Source: Pseudomonas chlororaphis (GTDB taxonomy: Bacteria; Pseudomonadota; Gammaproteobacteria; Pseudomonadales; Pseudomonadaceae). From it: 64,000 nt of DNA. The stretch spans positions 434,001 through 498,000 of the forward strand of contig CP011020.1 in the NCBI GenBank assembly GCA_001023535.1. The letters are read 5' to 3'. Shown here in pieces: positions 22,729 through 30,899 of the stretch; position 1 is the first letter of the stretch, and each line of letters begins with the position of its first letter. The translations under genes and the position numbers were made by a program. The notes beneath the pieces were generated by a model. The model was given only the letters and a program-made list of their open reading frames with translations. It ran no database searches and was not told the DNA's origin.

Positions 22729-25014
22729 ATGAATGATCTGGCCAATTCCACAATGACTACGACTTCCCCTCCCAAGCGCATTGACTTCAATACGCCTGAG
22801 CTGCAACGCAAGCGCCGTGTCCGTGCGCTCAAGGATCGCCTGACCCGCTGGTACGTCCTGGTGGGCGGCCTCGCGGTACTCGCGGCCATTACCTTGATCT
22901 TCTTCTTCCTGGCCTATGTAGTGCTGCCCCTGTTCCAGGGCGCGGACCTGACCGCCAAGGACCCGATCACCCCGGCCTGGATGCAAGACGCCGGCAAACC
23001 CCTGATGATTGCCATCGAAGAACAGAACCAGGTGGCGATGCGGGTTTCCGACAAGGGCCAGGCGCTGTTTTTCGACGTTCACAATGGTACCGAGCTGCGC
23101 CGCGTCGATCTGCCGATCCCGGCCGGCGCCAGCGTGACGTCCATCGGTGAAGACCAGCCCGGCAGCCCGCTGGTGGTGATCGGTTTGTCCAACGGCCAGG
23201 CCCTGGTGTTCCGTCACACTTATAAGGTCAGCTACCCGGACGGCAAGAAAACCATCTCGCCCGCTGTCGAGTACCCGTACGGCGAAACGCCTATCGCCTT
23301 GAACGAGCAGGGTGCCGCGCTGGAGCATGTCAGCCTCAACGCCACCGATTCGACCCTGCTGCTCGCCGGTTCCAGTGGCGCCCAACTGCAGGTGCTGTCG
23401 CTGACCAGCGAAGAAAACATGATGACCGGCGAAGTCACCAGCGAGCAGACGCGCATCGACTTGCCGCAGATGACCGAGCCGGTGAAGAACATCTTCGTCG
23501 ACCCACGCCAGCAATGGCTGTATGTGATCAACGGACGTGCCCAGGCCGACGTGTTCAGTCTGCGGGACAAGAGCCTCAACGGGCGCTACAAACTGCTGGA
23601 AAACGGCGAAGCCCAAGTCACCGCGTCGACCCAGCTGGTGGGCGGCATTTCGCTGATCGTCGGCGACTCCAAGGGTGGTCTGAGCCAGTGGTTCATGGCA
23701 CGCGATCCTGACGGCGAGCAGCGCCTGAAGCAGATCCGCAGTTTCCAGATGGGCACCACGCCGATTGTCGAGATCACTGCCGAGGAGCGTCGCAAGGGCT
23801 TCGTTGCCCTCGATGCGTCCGGCAAGCTCGGGGTGTTCCACAGCACGGCCCATCGCACGTTGCTGGTGGACCAGGTGGTCGACGGCCAGGGCCTGTTCGG
23901 CATGTCGCCACGGGCCAACCGGTTGATCGTCGAGCAGGGCGGCAAGCTGCAACCGCTGACGCTGGATAATCCGCACCCGGAAGTCTCGTGGAGCGCGTTG
24001 TGGAGCAAGGTCTGGTACGAAAACTACGACGAACCCAAGTACGTCTGGCAATCGACCGCGGCCAACACCGACTTCGAGCCCAAGCTGAGCCTCTCGCCGC
24101 TGACCTTCGGTACCCTCAAGGCGGCGTTCTACGCGATGTTGCTGGCGGCACCGCTGGCGGTCGCGGCGGCGATCTATACCGCCTACTTCATGGCTCCGGG
24201 CATGCGCCGCAAGGTCAAGCCGGTGATCGAGCTGATGGAAGCGATGCCGACGGTGATCCTCGGTTTCTTCGCCGGCCTGTTCCTGGCGCCGTACGTCGAA
24301 GGCCACCTGCCGGGCATCTTCAGCCTACTGATGTTGCTGCCGATCGGCATCCTGGTGGCCGGCTTCGTCTTCAGCCGCCTGCCCGAGTCCGTGCGCCTGA
24401 GGGTGCCGGATGGCTGGGAAAGCGCCTTGCTGATCCCGGTAATTCTGTTCGTGGGCTGGCTCTCGCTGTACATGAGTCCGTACATGGAAGCCTGGTTCTT
24501 CGGCGGTGACATGCGCATGTGGATCTCCCATGACCTGGGCATCACCTACGACCAGCGTAACGCCCTGGTGGTCGGCCTGGCGATGGGCTTCGCAGTGATC
24601 CCGAACATCTACTCCATCGCTGAAGACGCCGTGTTCAGCGTGCCACGGGGCCTGACCCTGGGCTCCCTGGCCCTGGGCGCCACGCCGTGGCAGACCATGA
24701 CCCGCGTGGTGATCCTCACCGCCAGCCCGGGCATTTTCTCGGCCTTGATGATCGGCATGGGCCGCGCGGTGGGTGAAACCATGATCGTGCTGATGGCCAC
24801 CGGTAACACCCCGGTCATGGAAATGAACCTGTTCGAAGGCCTGCGCACCCTGGCGGCCAACGTGGCGGTGGAAATGCCCGAGTCGGAAGTCGGCGGCAGC
24901 CATTACCGCGTGCTGTTCCTGTCGGCGCTGGTGCTGCTGTTGTTCACCTTCGTCATGAACACCCTCGCCGAGCTGATCCGTCAGCGTCTGCGCAAGAAAT
25001 ATTCGTCGCTTTAA
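22729..25014 (+). CDS. pstC: phosphate ABC transporter permease PstC, with large periplasmic insert
   Basis: The 761-residue inner membrane permease is far longer than E. coli PstC (about 320 residues). After an N-terminal membrane helix (about residues 43-67) there is a soluble, beta-rich region of about 340 residues (GSPLVVIGLSNGQALVFR, LLAGSSGAQLQVLSL and similar repeats suggestive of a beta-propeller). The canonical permease part lies at about 455-755, with the inner-face EAA-type loop APLAVAAAIYTAYF and LTLGSLALGATPWQTMTRVVI. Pseudomonads commonly have a long PstC. The ATG at 22729 follows a Pho box. The pstA gene follows 15 bases downstream. Confidence 0.95.
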   Translation: MNDLANSTMTTTSPPKRIDFNTPELQRKRRVRALKDRLTRWYVLVGGLAVLAAITLIFFFLAYVVLPLFQGADLTAKDPITPAWMQDAGKPLMIAIEEQNQVAMRVSDKGQALFFDVHNGTELRRVDLPIPAGASVTSIGEDQPGSPLVVIGLSNGQALVFRHTYKVSYPDGKKTISPAVEYPYGETPIALNEQGAALEHVSLNATDSTLLLAGSSGAQLQVLSLTSEENMMTGEVTSEQTRIDLPQMTEPVKNIFVDPRQQWLYVINGRAQADVFSLRDKSLNGRYKLLENGEAQVTASTQLVGGISLIVGDSKGGLSQWFMARDPDGEQRLKQIRSFQMGTTPIVEITAEERRKGFVALDASGKLGVFHSTAHRTLLVDQVVDGQGLFGMSPRANRLIVEQGGKLQPLTLDNPHPEVSWSALWSKVWYENYDEPKYVWQSTAANTDFEPKLSLSPLTFGTLKAAFYAMLLAAPLAVAAAIYTAYFMAPGMRRKVKPVIELMEAMPTVILGFFAGLFLAPYVEGHLPGIFSLLMLLPIGILVAGFVFSRLPESVRLRVPDGWESALLIPVILFVGWLSLYMSPYMEAWFFGGDMRMWISHDLGITYDQRNALVVGLAMGFAVIPNIYSIAEDAVFSVPRGLTLGSLALGATPWQTMTRVVILTASPGIFSALMIGMGRAVGETMIVLMATGNTPVMEMNLFEGLRTLAANVAVEMPESEVGGSHYRVLFLSALVLLLFTFVMNTLAELIRQRLRKKYSSL

Positions 25015-25029
25015 GAAAGGTAGAAGTCT

Positions 25030-26700
25030 GTGAAACAGAACTCCCTGAAAGGATGGTTCAAGAGCGGCGCCCCCGGCGTCTGGATCAGCGGTGGCGCGGT
25101 GTCCATCGCGGTCATCATGACCATTGGCCTGCTGGCGGTGATTGCCGTGCGCGGCCTGGGCCACTTCTGGCCGGCGGACCTGATCCACGCCAACTACAAC
25201 GTGCCGGGCATGCCTGCGCACCTGGTGGTGGGCGAGGTGGTGCAGAAAGAAGAAGTGCCTCGCGAGCGGCTCAAGAGCGCCGGCCTGCCGGTGCCCGACG
25301 AAGGCCCGGAATTCATGATCCGCGAGCTGGTCAAGGTGGGCAACCGTGACCTGAACGGCACCGACTTCACCTGGATCGTCGGCGACTGGCTGACGAACCA
25401 GACCACGCCACCGGAACTGATGGCCATCGAGCGTCGTGAGTGGGGCAACTTCTACGGCTACCTGGTCAACGTCAAGGAAGATGGCAAGGTCATCGCCGAG
25501 GGCGAGGCTGCCTGGCCGCAGTTGCAGACCCGCATTGCGCGGGTCAACAAGCTCGCCGCGGAACTCAAGACCCTGGAAAAATCCGACATCGGCGCGATCA
25601 ACGCCGGCCTGGAACGTATCCGCCTGCACGGGCGCAAGCTGGAGCTGGAGGGCAAGCTCGACGCCGCCGCCCAAGCTGACATGGCCAGTGAGCGGGCCGA
25701 GCTCGACGCCCGCTACAAGGACATCGAGGCGCGCCTGGCCGACCTGCACGCGCAGTTCAACCGCGACAGCCTGACTGCCCGCGACGCCAACGGCAAGGAA
25801 GTGGAGATCGGCATTGGCAAGGTGGTGCACGCCTATCAGCCGAACGGCATGGGCACGCTGACCAAGCTGGGCTTCTATTTCAGCAAGGTCTGGGAGTTCC
25901 TCAGCGACGACCCGCGTGAAGCCAACACCGAGGGCGGCATCTTCCCGGCGATCTTCGGCACGGTGATGATGACCCTGATCATGGCGATGATCGTGACCCC
26001 GTTCGGCGTGCTGGCCGCGGTCTACCTGCGTGAGTACGCTCGCCAGGGGCCGATGACCCGCTTGATCCGCATCGCGGTGAACAACCTGGCGGGGGTTCCG
26101 GCGATCGTCTACGGCGTGTTCGGCCTGGGCTTCTTCGTCTATGTGCTGGGTGGCTCGGTGGACCGTCTGTTCTTCCCCGAAGCCCTGCCGGCGCCGACCT
26201 TCGGCACCCCCGGTCTGCTCTGGGCGTCGCTGACCCTGGCGCTGCTGGCGGTCCCGGTGGTGATCGTGGCGACGGAAGAAGGCCTGGCGCGGATCCCGCG
26301 TACCGTGCGCGAAGGCTCCCTGGCCCTCGGCGCGACCAAGGCCGAGACCTTGTGGAAAATCGTCCTGCCGATGGCGAGCCCGGCGATGATGACCGGCATG
26401 ATCCTCGCCGTGGCCCGTGCCGCCGGTGAGGTGGCGCCGCTGATGCTGGTGGGTGTGGTGAAGCTGGCGCCGTCGCTGCCGCTGGACGGCAACTACCCGT
26501 ACCTGCACCTGGACCAGAAGATCATGCACCTGGGCTTCCATATCTATGACGTGGGCTTCCAGAGCCCGAACGTCGAGGCCGCACGGCCGCTGGTATACGC
26601 CACGGCGCTGTTGCTGGTGCTGGTGATCGCCGTCTTGAACCTGTCGGCGGTATGGATCCGTAACCACCTGCGCGAAAAGTACAAAGCATTGGATAGCTGA
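25030..26700 (+). CDS. pstA: phosphate ABC transporter permease PstA
   Basis: The 556-residue partner permease starts with GTG at 25030, preceded by AGAAAGG. It has an N-terminal membrane helix (about residues 18-40) and a hydrophilic stretch of about 250 residues containing a helical coiled-coil-like part (LAAELKTLEKSDIGAINAG, near 175-230). The standard PstA membrane domain follows from about 300, with the cytoplasmic loop REGSLALGATKAETLWKIVLPMA. As with PstC, the insert makes it much longer than the E. coli protein and is typical of pseudomonads. Next in the operon are pstB and phoU, separated by gaps with AGCTTGCAGCT repeats. Confidence 0.95.
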   Translation: MKQNSLKGWFKSGAPGVWISGGAVSIAVIMTIGLLAVIAVRGLGHFWPADLIHANYNVPGMPAHLVVGEVVQKEEVPRERLKSAGLPVPDEGPEFMIRELVKVGNRDLNGTDFTWIVGDWLTNQTTPPELMAIERREWGNFYGYLVNVKEDGKVIAEGEAAWPQLQTRIARVNKLAAELKTLEKSDIGAINAGLERIRLHGRKLELEGKLDAAAQADMASERAELDARYKDIEARLADLHAQFNRDSLTARDANGKEVEIGIGKVVHAYQPNGMGTLTKLGFYFSKVWEFLSDDPREANTEGGIFPAIFGTVMMTLIMAMIVTPFGVLAAVYLREYARQGPMTRLIRIAVNNLAGVPAIVYGVFGLGFFVYVLGGSVDRLFFPEALPAPTFGTPGLLWASLTLALLAVPVVIVATEEGLARIPRTVREGSLALGATKAETLWKIVLPMASPAMMTGMILAVARAAGEVAPLMLVGVVKLAPSLPLDGNYPYLHLDQKIMHLGFHIYDVGFQSPNVEAARPLVYATALLLVLVIAVLNLSAVWIRNHLREKYKALDS

Positions 26701-26713
26701 CAGCGCTTAGCCA

Positions 26714-26776
26714 CGAGCGGCAAGCTAGAAGCCGCCTCTGCCCAAACTTGCAGCTTGCAGCTCGAAGCTTGCAGCT
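26714..26776. repeat. AGCTTGCAGCT repeat cluster between pstA and pstB
   Basis: Short overlapping palindromic units (CTTGCAGCTTGCAGCT, GAAGCTTGCAGCT and the diverged CAAGCTAGAAGCCG) fill the gap. Related clusters occur in the pstB-phoU and phoR-phoB gaps, so this looks like a dispersed intergenic repeat family distinct from the REPs. Confidence 0.7.
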
Positions 26777-26793
26777 ACGAACGGAGTGAGACC

Positions 26794-27627
26794 ATGCAAC
26801 ACGAAGCACATACACACGGCATCAACATGTCGGCCCTGGGCCGCGACAAGCAGAGCCTGGACCTGGCCCAGGAAACCGTCGCCATCGAAGTGCCCGGCCT
26901 GAGCCTGTTCTACGGCGAGAAACAAGCGCTGTATGACGTCAGCATGAACATCCCGAAGCAGCGCGTCACCGCGTTCATCGGCCCGTCGGGTTGCGGCAAG
27001 TCGACCTTGCTACGCACGTTCAACCGCATGAACGACCTGGTGGACGGTTGCCGCGTCGAAGGCGAGATCAACCTCTACGGCAACAACATCTACCGCAAGG
27101 GCGAGGACGTGGCCGAGCTGCGTCGTCGCGTGGGCATGGTGTTCCAGAAACCGAACCCGTTCCCGAAAACCATCTACGAGAACGTGGTCTACGGCCTGCG
27201 CATCCAGGGCATCAACAAGAAGCGTATTCTCGACGAAGCCGTGGAATGGGCGCTCAAGGGCGCGGCGCTGTGGGACGAGGTCAAGGACCGCCTGCATGAC
27301 TCGGCCCTGGGCCTGTCCGGCGGCCAGCAGCAGCGCCTGGTGATTGCCCGCACCATCGCCGTGGAACCCGAAGTGCTGCTGCTCGATGAGCCATGCTCGG
27401 CCCTGGACCCGATCTCGACGCTGAAGGTCGAGGAGCTGATCTACGAGCTCAAGTCCAAGTTCACCATCGTCATCGTGACCCACAACATGCAACAGGCGGC
27501 GCGAGTGTCCGACTACACCGCGTTCATGTACATGGGCAAACTGGTGGAATTCGGCGACACCGATACCTTGTTCACCAACCCGGCCAAGAAACAGACCGAA
27601 GACTACATTACGGGCCGCTATGGCTAG
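26794..27627 (+). CDS. pstB: phosphate ABC transporter ATP-binding protein
   Basis: PstB powers phosphate import through PstCA. The 277-residue ATPase has the Walker [10 protein letters not shown], the ABC signature LSGGQQQRL, and the Walker [13 protein letters not shown] (in place of the more common MDEPTSALDP), then the H-loop [22 protein letters not shown]. The ATG at 26794 is chosen because GGAGTGAG precedes it. The longer frame runs back into the upstream repeat. The first 25 residues form a polar tail common in Pseudomonas PstB. Confidence 0.97.
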   Translation: MQHEAHTHGINMSALGRDKQSLDLAQETVAIEVPGLSLFYGEKQALYDVSMNIPKQRVTAFIGPSGCGKSTLLRTFNRMNDLVDGCRVEGEINLYGNNIYRKGEDVAELRRRVGMVFQKPNPFPKTIYENVVYGLRIQGINKKRILDEAVEWALKGAALWDEVKDRLHDSALGLSGGQQQRLVIARTIAVEPEVLLLDEPCSALDPISTLKVEELIYELKSKFTIVIVTHNMQQAARVSDYTAFMYMGKLVEFGDTDTLFTNPAKKQTEDYITGRYG

Positions 27628-27628
27628 C

Positions 27629-27724
27629 GGTAGCTGCGAGCCGCAAGCTTCAAGCGGCAAGTAAAAGCAGTTTAGCGTAACGACACATATCAGCTTGCAG
27701 CTTGAAGCTTGCAGCTCACAGCTT
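27629..27724. repeat. AGCTTGCAGCT repeat cluster between pstB and phoU
   Basis: The left arm (GCTGCGAGCCGCAAGCTTCA, then AGCGGCAAG) and the right arm (CAGCTTGCAGCTTGAAGCTT, then GCAGCTCACAGCTTTTGC) are roughly inverted around AT-richer sequence. The architecture matches the element between phoR and phoB. Confidence 0.72.
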
Positions 27725-27739
27725 TTGCGGAGCAAAACC

Positions 27740-28501
27740 ATGATTTCGAAGGAAGGCCTTACTCATCACATTTCCGCACAGTTCAATGCCGAGCTCGAGG
27801 AAGTGCGCAGCCACCTGCTGGCCATGGGCGGCCTGGTGGAAAAGCAGGTGAACGACGCGGTGACCGCGCTGATCGAGGCCGACTCCGGCCTGGCCCAGCA
27901 GGTGCGCGAGATCGACGACCAGATCAACCAGATGGAACGCAACATCGACGAAGAGTGCCTGCGCATTCTGGCCCGTCGTCAGCCGGCGGCGTCCGACCTG
28001 CGCCTGATCATCAGCATCTCCAAGTCGGTGATTGACCTTGAACGGATCGGCGACGAAGCCACCAAGATCGCCCGTCGTGCCATCCAGTTGTGCGAAGAAG
28101 GCGAAGCGCCCCGTGGTTACGTCGAAGTGCGCCACATTGGCGACCAGGTGCGCAACATGGTTCGCGACGCGCTGGATGCGTTCGCCCGCTTCGACGCCGA
28201 CCTGGCGTTGTCGGTGGCCCAGTACGACAAGATCATCGACCGCGAGTACAAGACCGCCCTGCGTGAGCTGGCGACCTACATGATGGAAGACCCGCGCTCC
28301 ATCTCCCGGGTGCTGAGCATCATCTGGGTCCTGCGTTCCCTGGAGCGTATCGGCGATCATGCGCGCAACATCTCCGAACTTGTGATCTACCTGGTGCGCG
28401 GTACCGATGTACGGCACATGGGGCTCAAGCGCATGAAGGAAGAAGTTGAAGGCACCCCGTCCGAAACCGCTAATGTTCCAGGCGAGACGGACGATAAGTA
28501 A
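27740..28501 (+). CDS. phoU: phosphate signalling complex protein PhoU
   Basis: PhoU links the PstSCAB transporter to the PhoR kinase and represses the Pho regulon when phosphate is plentiful. The 253-residue all-helical protein has the two PhoU repeats, with metal-binding motifs EADSGLAQQVREIDDQIN and KSVIDLERIGDEATKIA in the first half and VLRSLERIGDHARNISEL in the second. The ATG at 27740 follows GCGGAGCAAAACC. It is the last gene of the pst operon and is closed by an intrinsic terminator 16 bases after the stop. Confidence 0.97.
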   Translation: MISKEGLTHHISAQFNAELEEVRSHLLAMGGLVEKQVNDAVTALIEADSGLAQQVREIDDQINQMERNIDEECLRILARRQPAASDLRLIISISKSVIDLERIGDEATKIARRAIQLCEEGEAPRGYVEVRHIGDQVRNMVRDALDAFARFDADLALSVAQYDKIIDREYKTALRELATYMMEDPRSISRVLSIIWVLRSLERIGDHARNISELVIYLVRGTDVRHMGLKRMKEEVEGTPSETANVPGETDDK

Positions 28502-28517
28502 GATTGCCAAGAAAAGC

Positions 28518-28545
28518 GCCCGGCCTTCTGGTCGGGCTTTTTTTT
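28518..28545 (+). terminator. intrinsic terminator of the pst-phoU operon
   Basis: GCCCGGCC (28518-28525) pairs with GGTCGGGC (28530-28537) around TTCT and is followed by eight T residues. Confidence 0.92.
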
Positions 28546-28668
28546 GGGTTTTTTTTAATCGAAAGCAGCACCCCGTGAACGAAAAGTCCCGGCGTGACTG
28601 ACGGTTTTTGGCAATGTGCCATCAGTAAAAGCGGTATGCTTGCCGGGATTTTTTAGAGGTGTATCTGG

Positions 28669-29616
28669 ATGAGTAAGGTCAGTGTGTTGGTCGTGGATGA
28701 TGCGTCGTTCATTCGCGACCTGGTGAAGAAGTGCCTGCGCAATTACTTTCCGGGCGTGCGCATCGAAGACGCGGTAAACGGCAAGAAAGCCCAGGCCCTG
28801 CTGGCCCGCGAGGCGTTCGACCTGGTGCTGTGCGATTGGGAAATGCCCGAGATGTCCGGCCTGGAGCTGCTGACCTGGTGCCGTCAGCAGGACAATCTCA
28901 AGGGCATGCCGTTTGTCATGGTGACCAGCCGTGGCGACAAGGAAAACGTCGTCCAGGCGATTCAGGCCGGCGTGTCCGGCTACGTCAGCAAGCCGTTTAC
29001 CAACGAACAGTTGCTGACCAAGGTCAAGCAGGCCCTGCACAAGGTCGGCAAGCTCGACACCCTGATGAACAGCGCCCCGACCAAGATGAACTCGGCGTTC
29101 GGCAATGACTCCCTGAGTGCCCTCACCGGGGGCAAGGCCGCTCCGGTCGTGGCGGCTACGCCTGCCGTTGCCGCCGCCAGGCCGGCCGCCGCGGCGCCTG
29201 CACCTGCTGCCGCCGCTGCGGCGCGTGGCCTGCTCAACAGCCCACCGGTCAAGGCCCCTGCTGCCGCCGCGCCGGCTGGCAATCGTGGCCAGGGCCAACT
29301 GCGTCTGTCCAGTGGCACCCAGCAATGCGTGATCAAGGCCCTGAGCCTCAAGGAAGCCTTGCTGGTGGTCAAGCGCAGCGACAACCTGCCCCAAGTGCTG
29401 GAAAGCGCCGTGCTGGACATGGAGCAGGGCGACAACGCCGAGACCGCACGCCTGAACGGCTACCTGCACGCCATCGTCGCTCACGAGCAAACGCCTGACA
29501 GCGAATGGCTGCAACTGACGTTCCGCTTCGTCGACAAAGACCCGCAGAAACTCGACTACATCTCTCGCCTGATCGCCCGCGGCACCGCCCAGAAGCACTT
29601 CGTACCGGGCGCCTGA
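28669..29616 (+). CDS. response regulator with Ala/Pro-rich linker and PilZ-like C-terminal domain
   Basis: The 315-residue protein begins with a CheY-like receiver domain (residues 1-125: acidic pair Asp10/Asp11, phospho-acceptor Asp56 in LVLCDWEMP, conserved Lys in YVSKPF). A low-complexity Ala/Pro linker follows (about 155-205). The C-terminal domain of about 100 residues (GQLRLSSGTQQCVIKALSLKEALL onward) resembles a degenerate PilZ domain but lacks a clear RxxxR c-di-GMP motif. No DNA-binding domain is seen, so output is probably by protein contact. In P. aeruginosa a response regulator gene also follows phoU (PA5364 from memory). The target is unknown. Confidence 0.88.
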   Translation: MSKVSVLVVDDASFIRDLVKKCLRNYFPGVRIEDAVNGKKAQALLAREAFDLVLCDWEMPEMSGLELLTWCRQQDNLKGMPFVMVTSRGDKENVVQAIQAGVSGYVSKPFTNEQLLTKVKQALHKVGKLDTLMNSAPTKMNSAFGNDSLSALTGGKAAPVVAATPAVAAARPAAAAPAPAAAAAARGLLNSPPVKAPAAAAPAGNRGQGQLRLSSGTQQCVIKALSLKEALLVVKRSDNLPQVLESAVLDMEQGDNAETARLNGYLHAIVAHEQTPDSEWLQLTFRFVDKDPQKLDYISRLIARGTAQKHFVPGA

Positions 29617-29640
29617 TCCGGCGGCGCCCTTCAGGCAGCC

Positions 29641-29715
29641 TTCGCGAGCAAGCCCGCTCCCACACTCGATCCAGTGAACACTGAAGATCCCTGTGGGAGC
29701 GGGCTTGCCCGCGAA
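29641..29715. repeat. REPIN with arms in the reversed order
   Basis: TTCGCGAGCAAGCCCGCTCC comes first and GTGGGAGCGGGCTTGCCCGC second, the opposite order from the other GAGCTTGCTC/GGGCTTGC elements here, with a shorter spacer of about 27 bases. Confidence 0.85.
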
Positions 29716-29835
29716 AGGGGCCATCGAATTCACCGCGTGCTCTGATCCAATTTTGAAACATCCGTCGACTACGCTGGTCCATCCCAGCTGCTAGGCTGCT
29801 GTGCAGGCCTTCATCTTTCGACAGAACCTTTGCCC

Positions 29836-30732
29836 ATGCTCGCGCCCCTGTTGTTCGCCTGCGGTCTGGTCCTGGCCTCCACCTCGGCCATGGCCATGAC
29901 CATCTACAAATCCACCGACGCCAACGGCGTGGTGTCCTACAGCGACCGCCCGAGCAAGGGTGCCCAGGTGTTCGTGTTTCGCGACCGCATGGTCGAACAC
30001 CTGGAACGGCAGGTGTTTCTCGATATCAAGAAGCAGAAGGGCGCGGACGCGGTGTTCGTGCGCAATGACCTGTACGCCCCGGTGGAGATCGAGTTGAGTT
30101 TTGCCGGGCTGGGCAACGTGAGCGGGGCGCCGAGCCGGCCGATCCGCAGGGTACTGCCGGCGCGCAGCAACCTGCGCCTGGCGCTGCTCACGGCCACCCA
30201 ACCCGGCAGGCCGCTGGTGTATACCCCAAGGTTCGAATACTCCCTGGGCGACCCGGCAGGCGCGGCACAGGCCTATCGTTACCCGTTGCCGTGGCGGGGT
30301 GGGCCTTTCCGGCTGAGCCAGGGCGCCAACGGCCAGTACAGCCACTACGGGCCGAAGAACCGCTACGCCATGGACATCGCCATGCCCGAAGGCACACCGA
30401 TCATCGCGGCGCGGGGCGGGGTGGTGATCAAGACCGAGAATGAGCAGACTGGCCGTGGCGACGATCCCTCGGGCAACTTCGTGCGGGTGCTGCACGACGA
30501 CGGGACCATGGGGGTCTACCTGCACCTGCAGAAGGGTTCGGTGAGCGTGCGCGAAGGGCAGCGGGTGACGGTGGGCTCGCCTTTGGCGTTGTCCGGCAAT
30601 ACCGGCAACAGCTCCGGCCCGCACCTGCATTTCGTGGTGCAGCGCAATACCGGGCTGGGGCTGGTGTCGATTCCGTACCAGTTCGATCGACCGGTGGGAG
30701 AGCTGCCCAACTTTGCGTTGGGCAAGCAGTAG
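29836..30732 (+). CDS. M23 family metallopeptidase with DUF4124-type N-terminus
   Basis: The 298-residue exported protein has a signal peptide (residues 1-18, cut near AMA) and then a short DUF4124-like segment (IYKSTDANGVVSYSDRPSKGAQ). The C-terminal LytM/M23 domain has the zinc motifs HYGPKNRYAMDIAMPEGTPI and GPHLHF, giving His and Asp zinc ligands and a catalytic His. It most likely cuts peptidoglycan cross-links or regulates amidases in the periplasm. The ATG at 29836 is preferred to the TTG two codons earlier. In P. aeruginosa an M23 gene lies at the same place between the post-phoU regulator and the CorC-like gene. Confidence 0.9.
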   Translation: MLAPLLFACGLVLASTSAMAMTIYKSTDANGVVSYSDRPSKGAQVFVFRDRMVEHLERQVFLDIKKQKGADAVFVRNDLYAPVEIELSFAGLGNVSGAPSRPIRRVLPARSNLRLALLTATQPGRPLVYTPRFEYSLGDPAGAAQAYRYPLPWRGGPFRLSQGANGQYSHYGPKNRYAMDIAMPEGTPIIAARGGVVIKTENEQTGRGDDPSGNFVRVLHDDGTMGVYLHLQKGSVSVREGQRVTVGSPLALSGNTGNSSGPHLHFVVQRNTGLGLVSIPYQFDRPVGELPNFALGKQ

Positions 30733-30757
30733 CATGGTGGTGTGCTAAGGGCGCTTT

Positions 30758-30888
30758 TGTGGCGAGGGGATTTATCCCCGTTGGGCTGCGCGGCAGCCCC
30801 AAAATGCAGCTCCAATCTACCTGTCACACCGAGTCGCCTGGTTTCAGGGCTGCTGCGCAGCCCAACGGGGATAAATCCCCTCGCCACA
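30758..30888. repeat. REPIN-like inverted repeat, GGGGATTTATCCCC type
   Basis: The arms TGTGGCGAGGGGATTTATCC and GGATAAATCCCCTCGCCACA flank inner GGGCTGCGCGGCAGCCC-type hairpins. This second of three copies sits between two convergent genes. Confidence 0.87.
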
Positions 30889-30899
30889 GAGCCTTGTGC

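Noticed and set aside
24325..26667. Long minus-strand open frame (780 codons) opposite pstC and pstA
   Set aside because: Same signature of antisense GC-rich sequence: runs of His, Gln and Arg with no domain. The plus-strand genes are certain.
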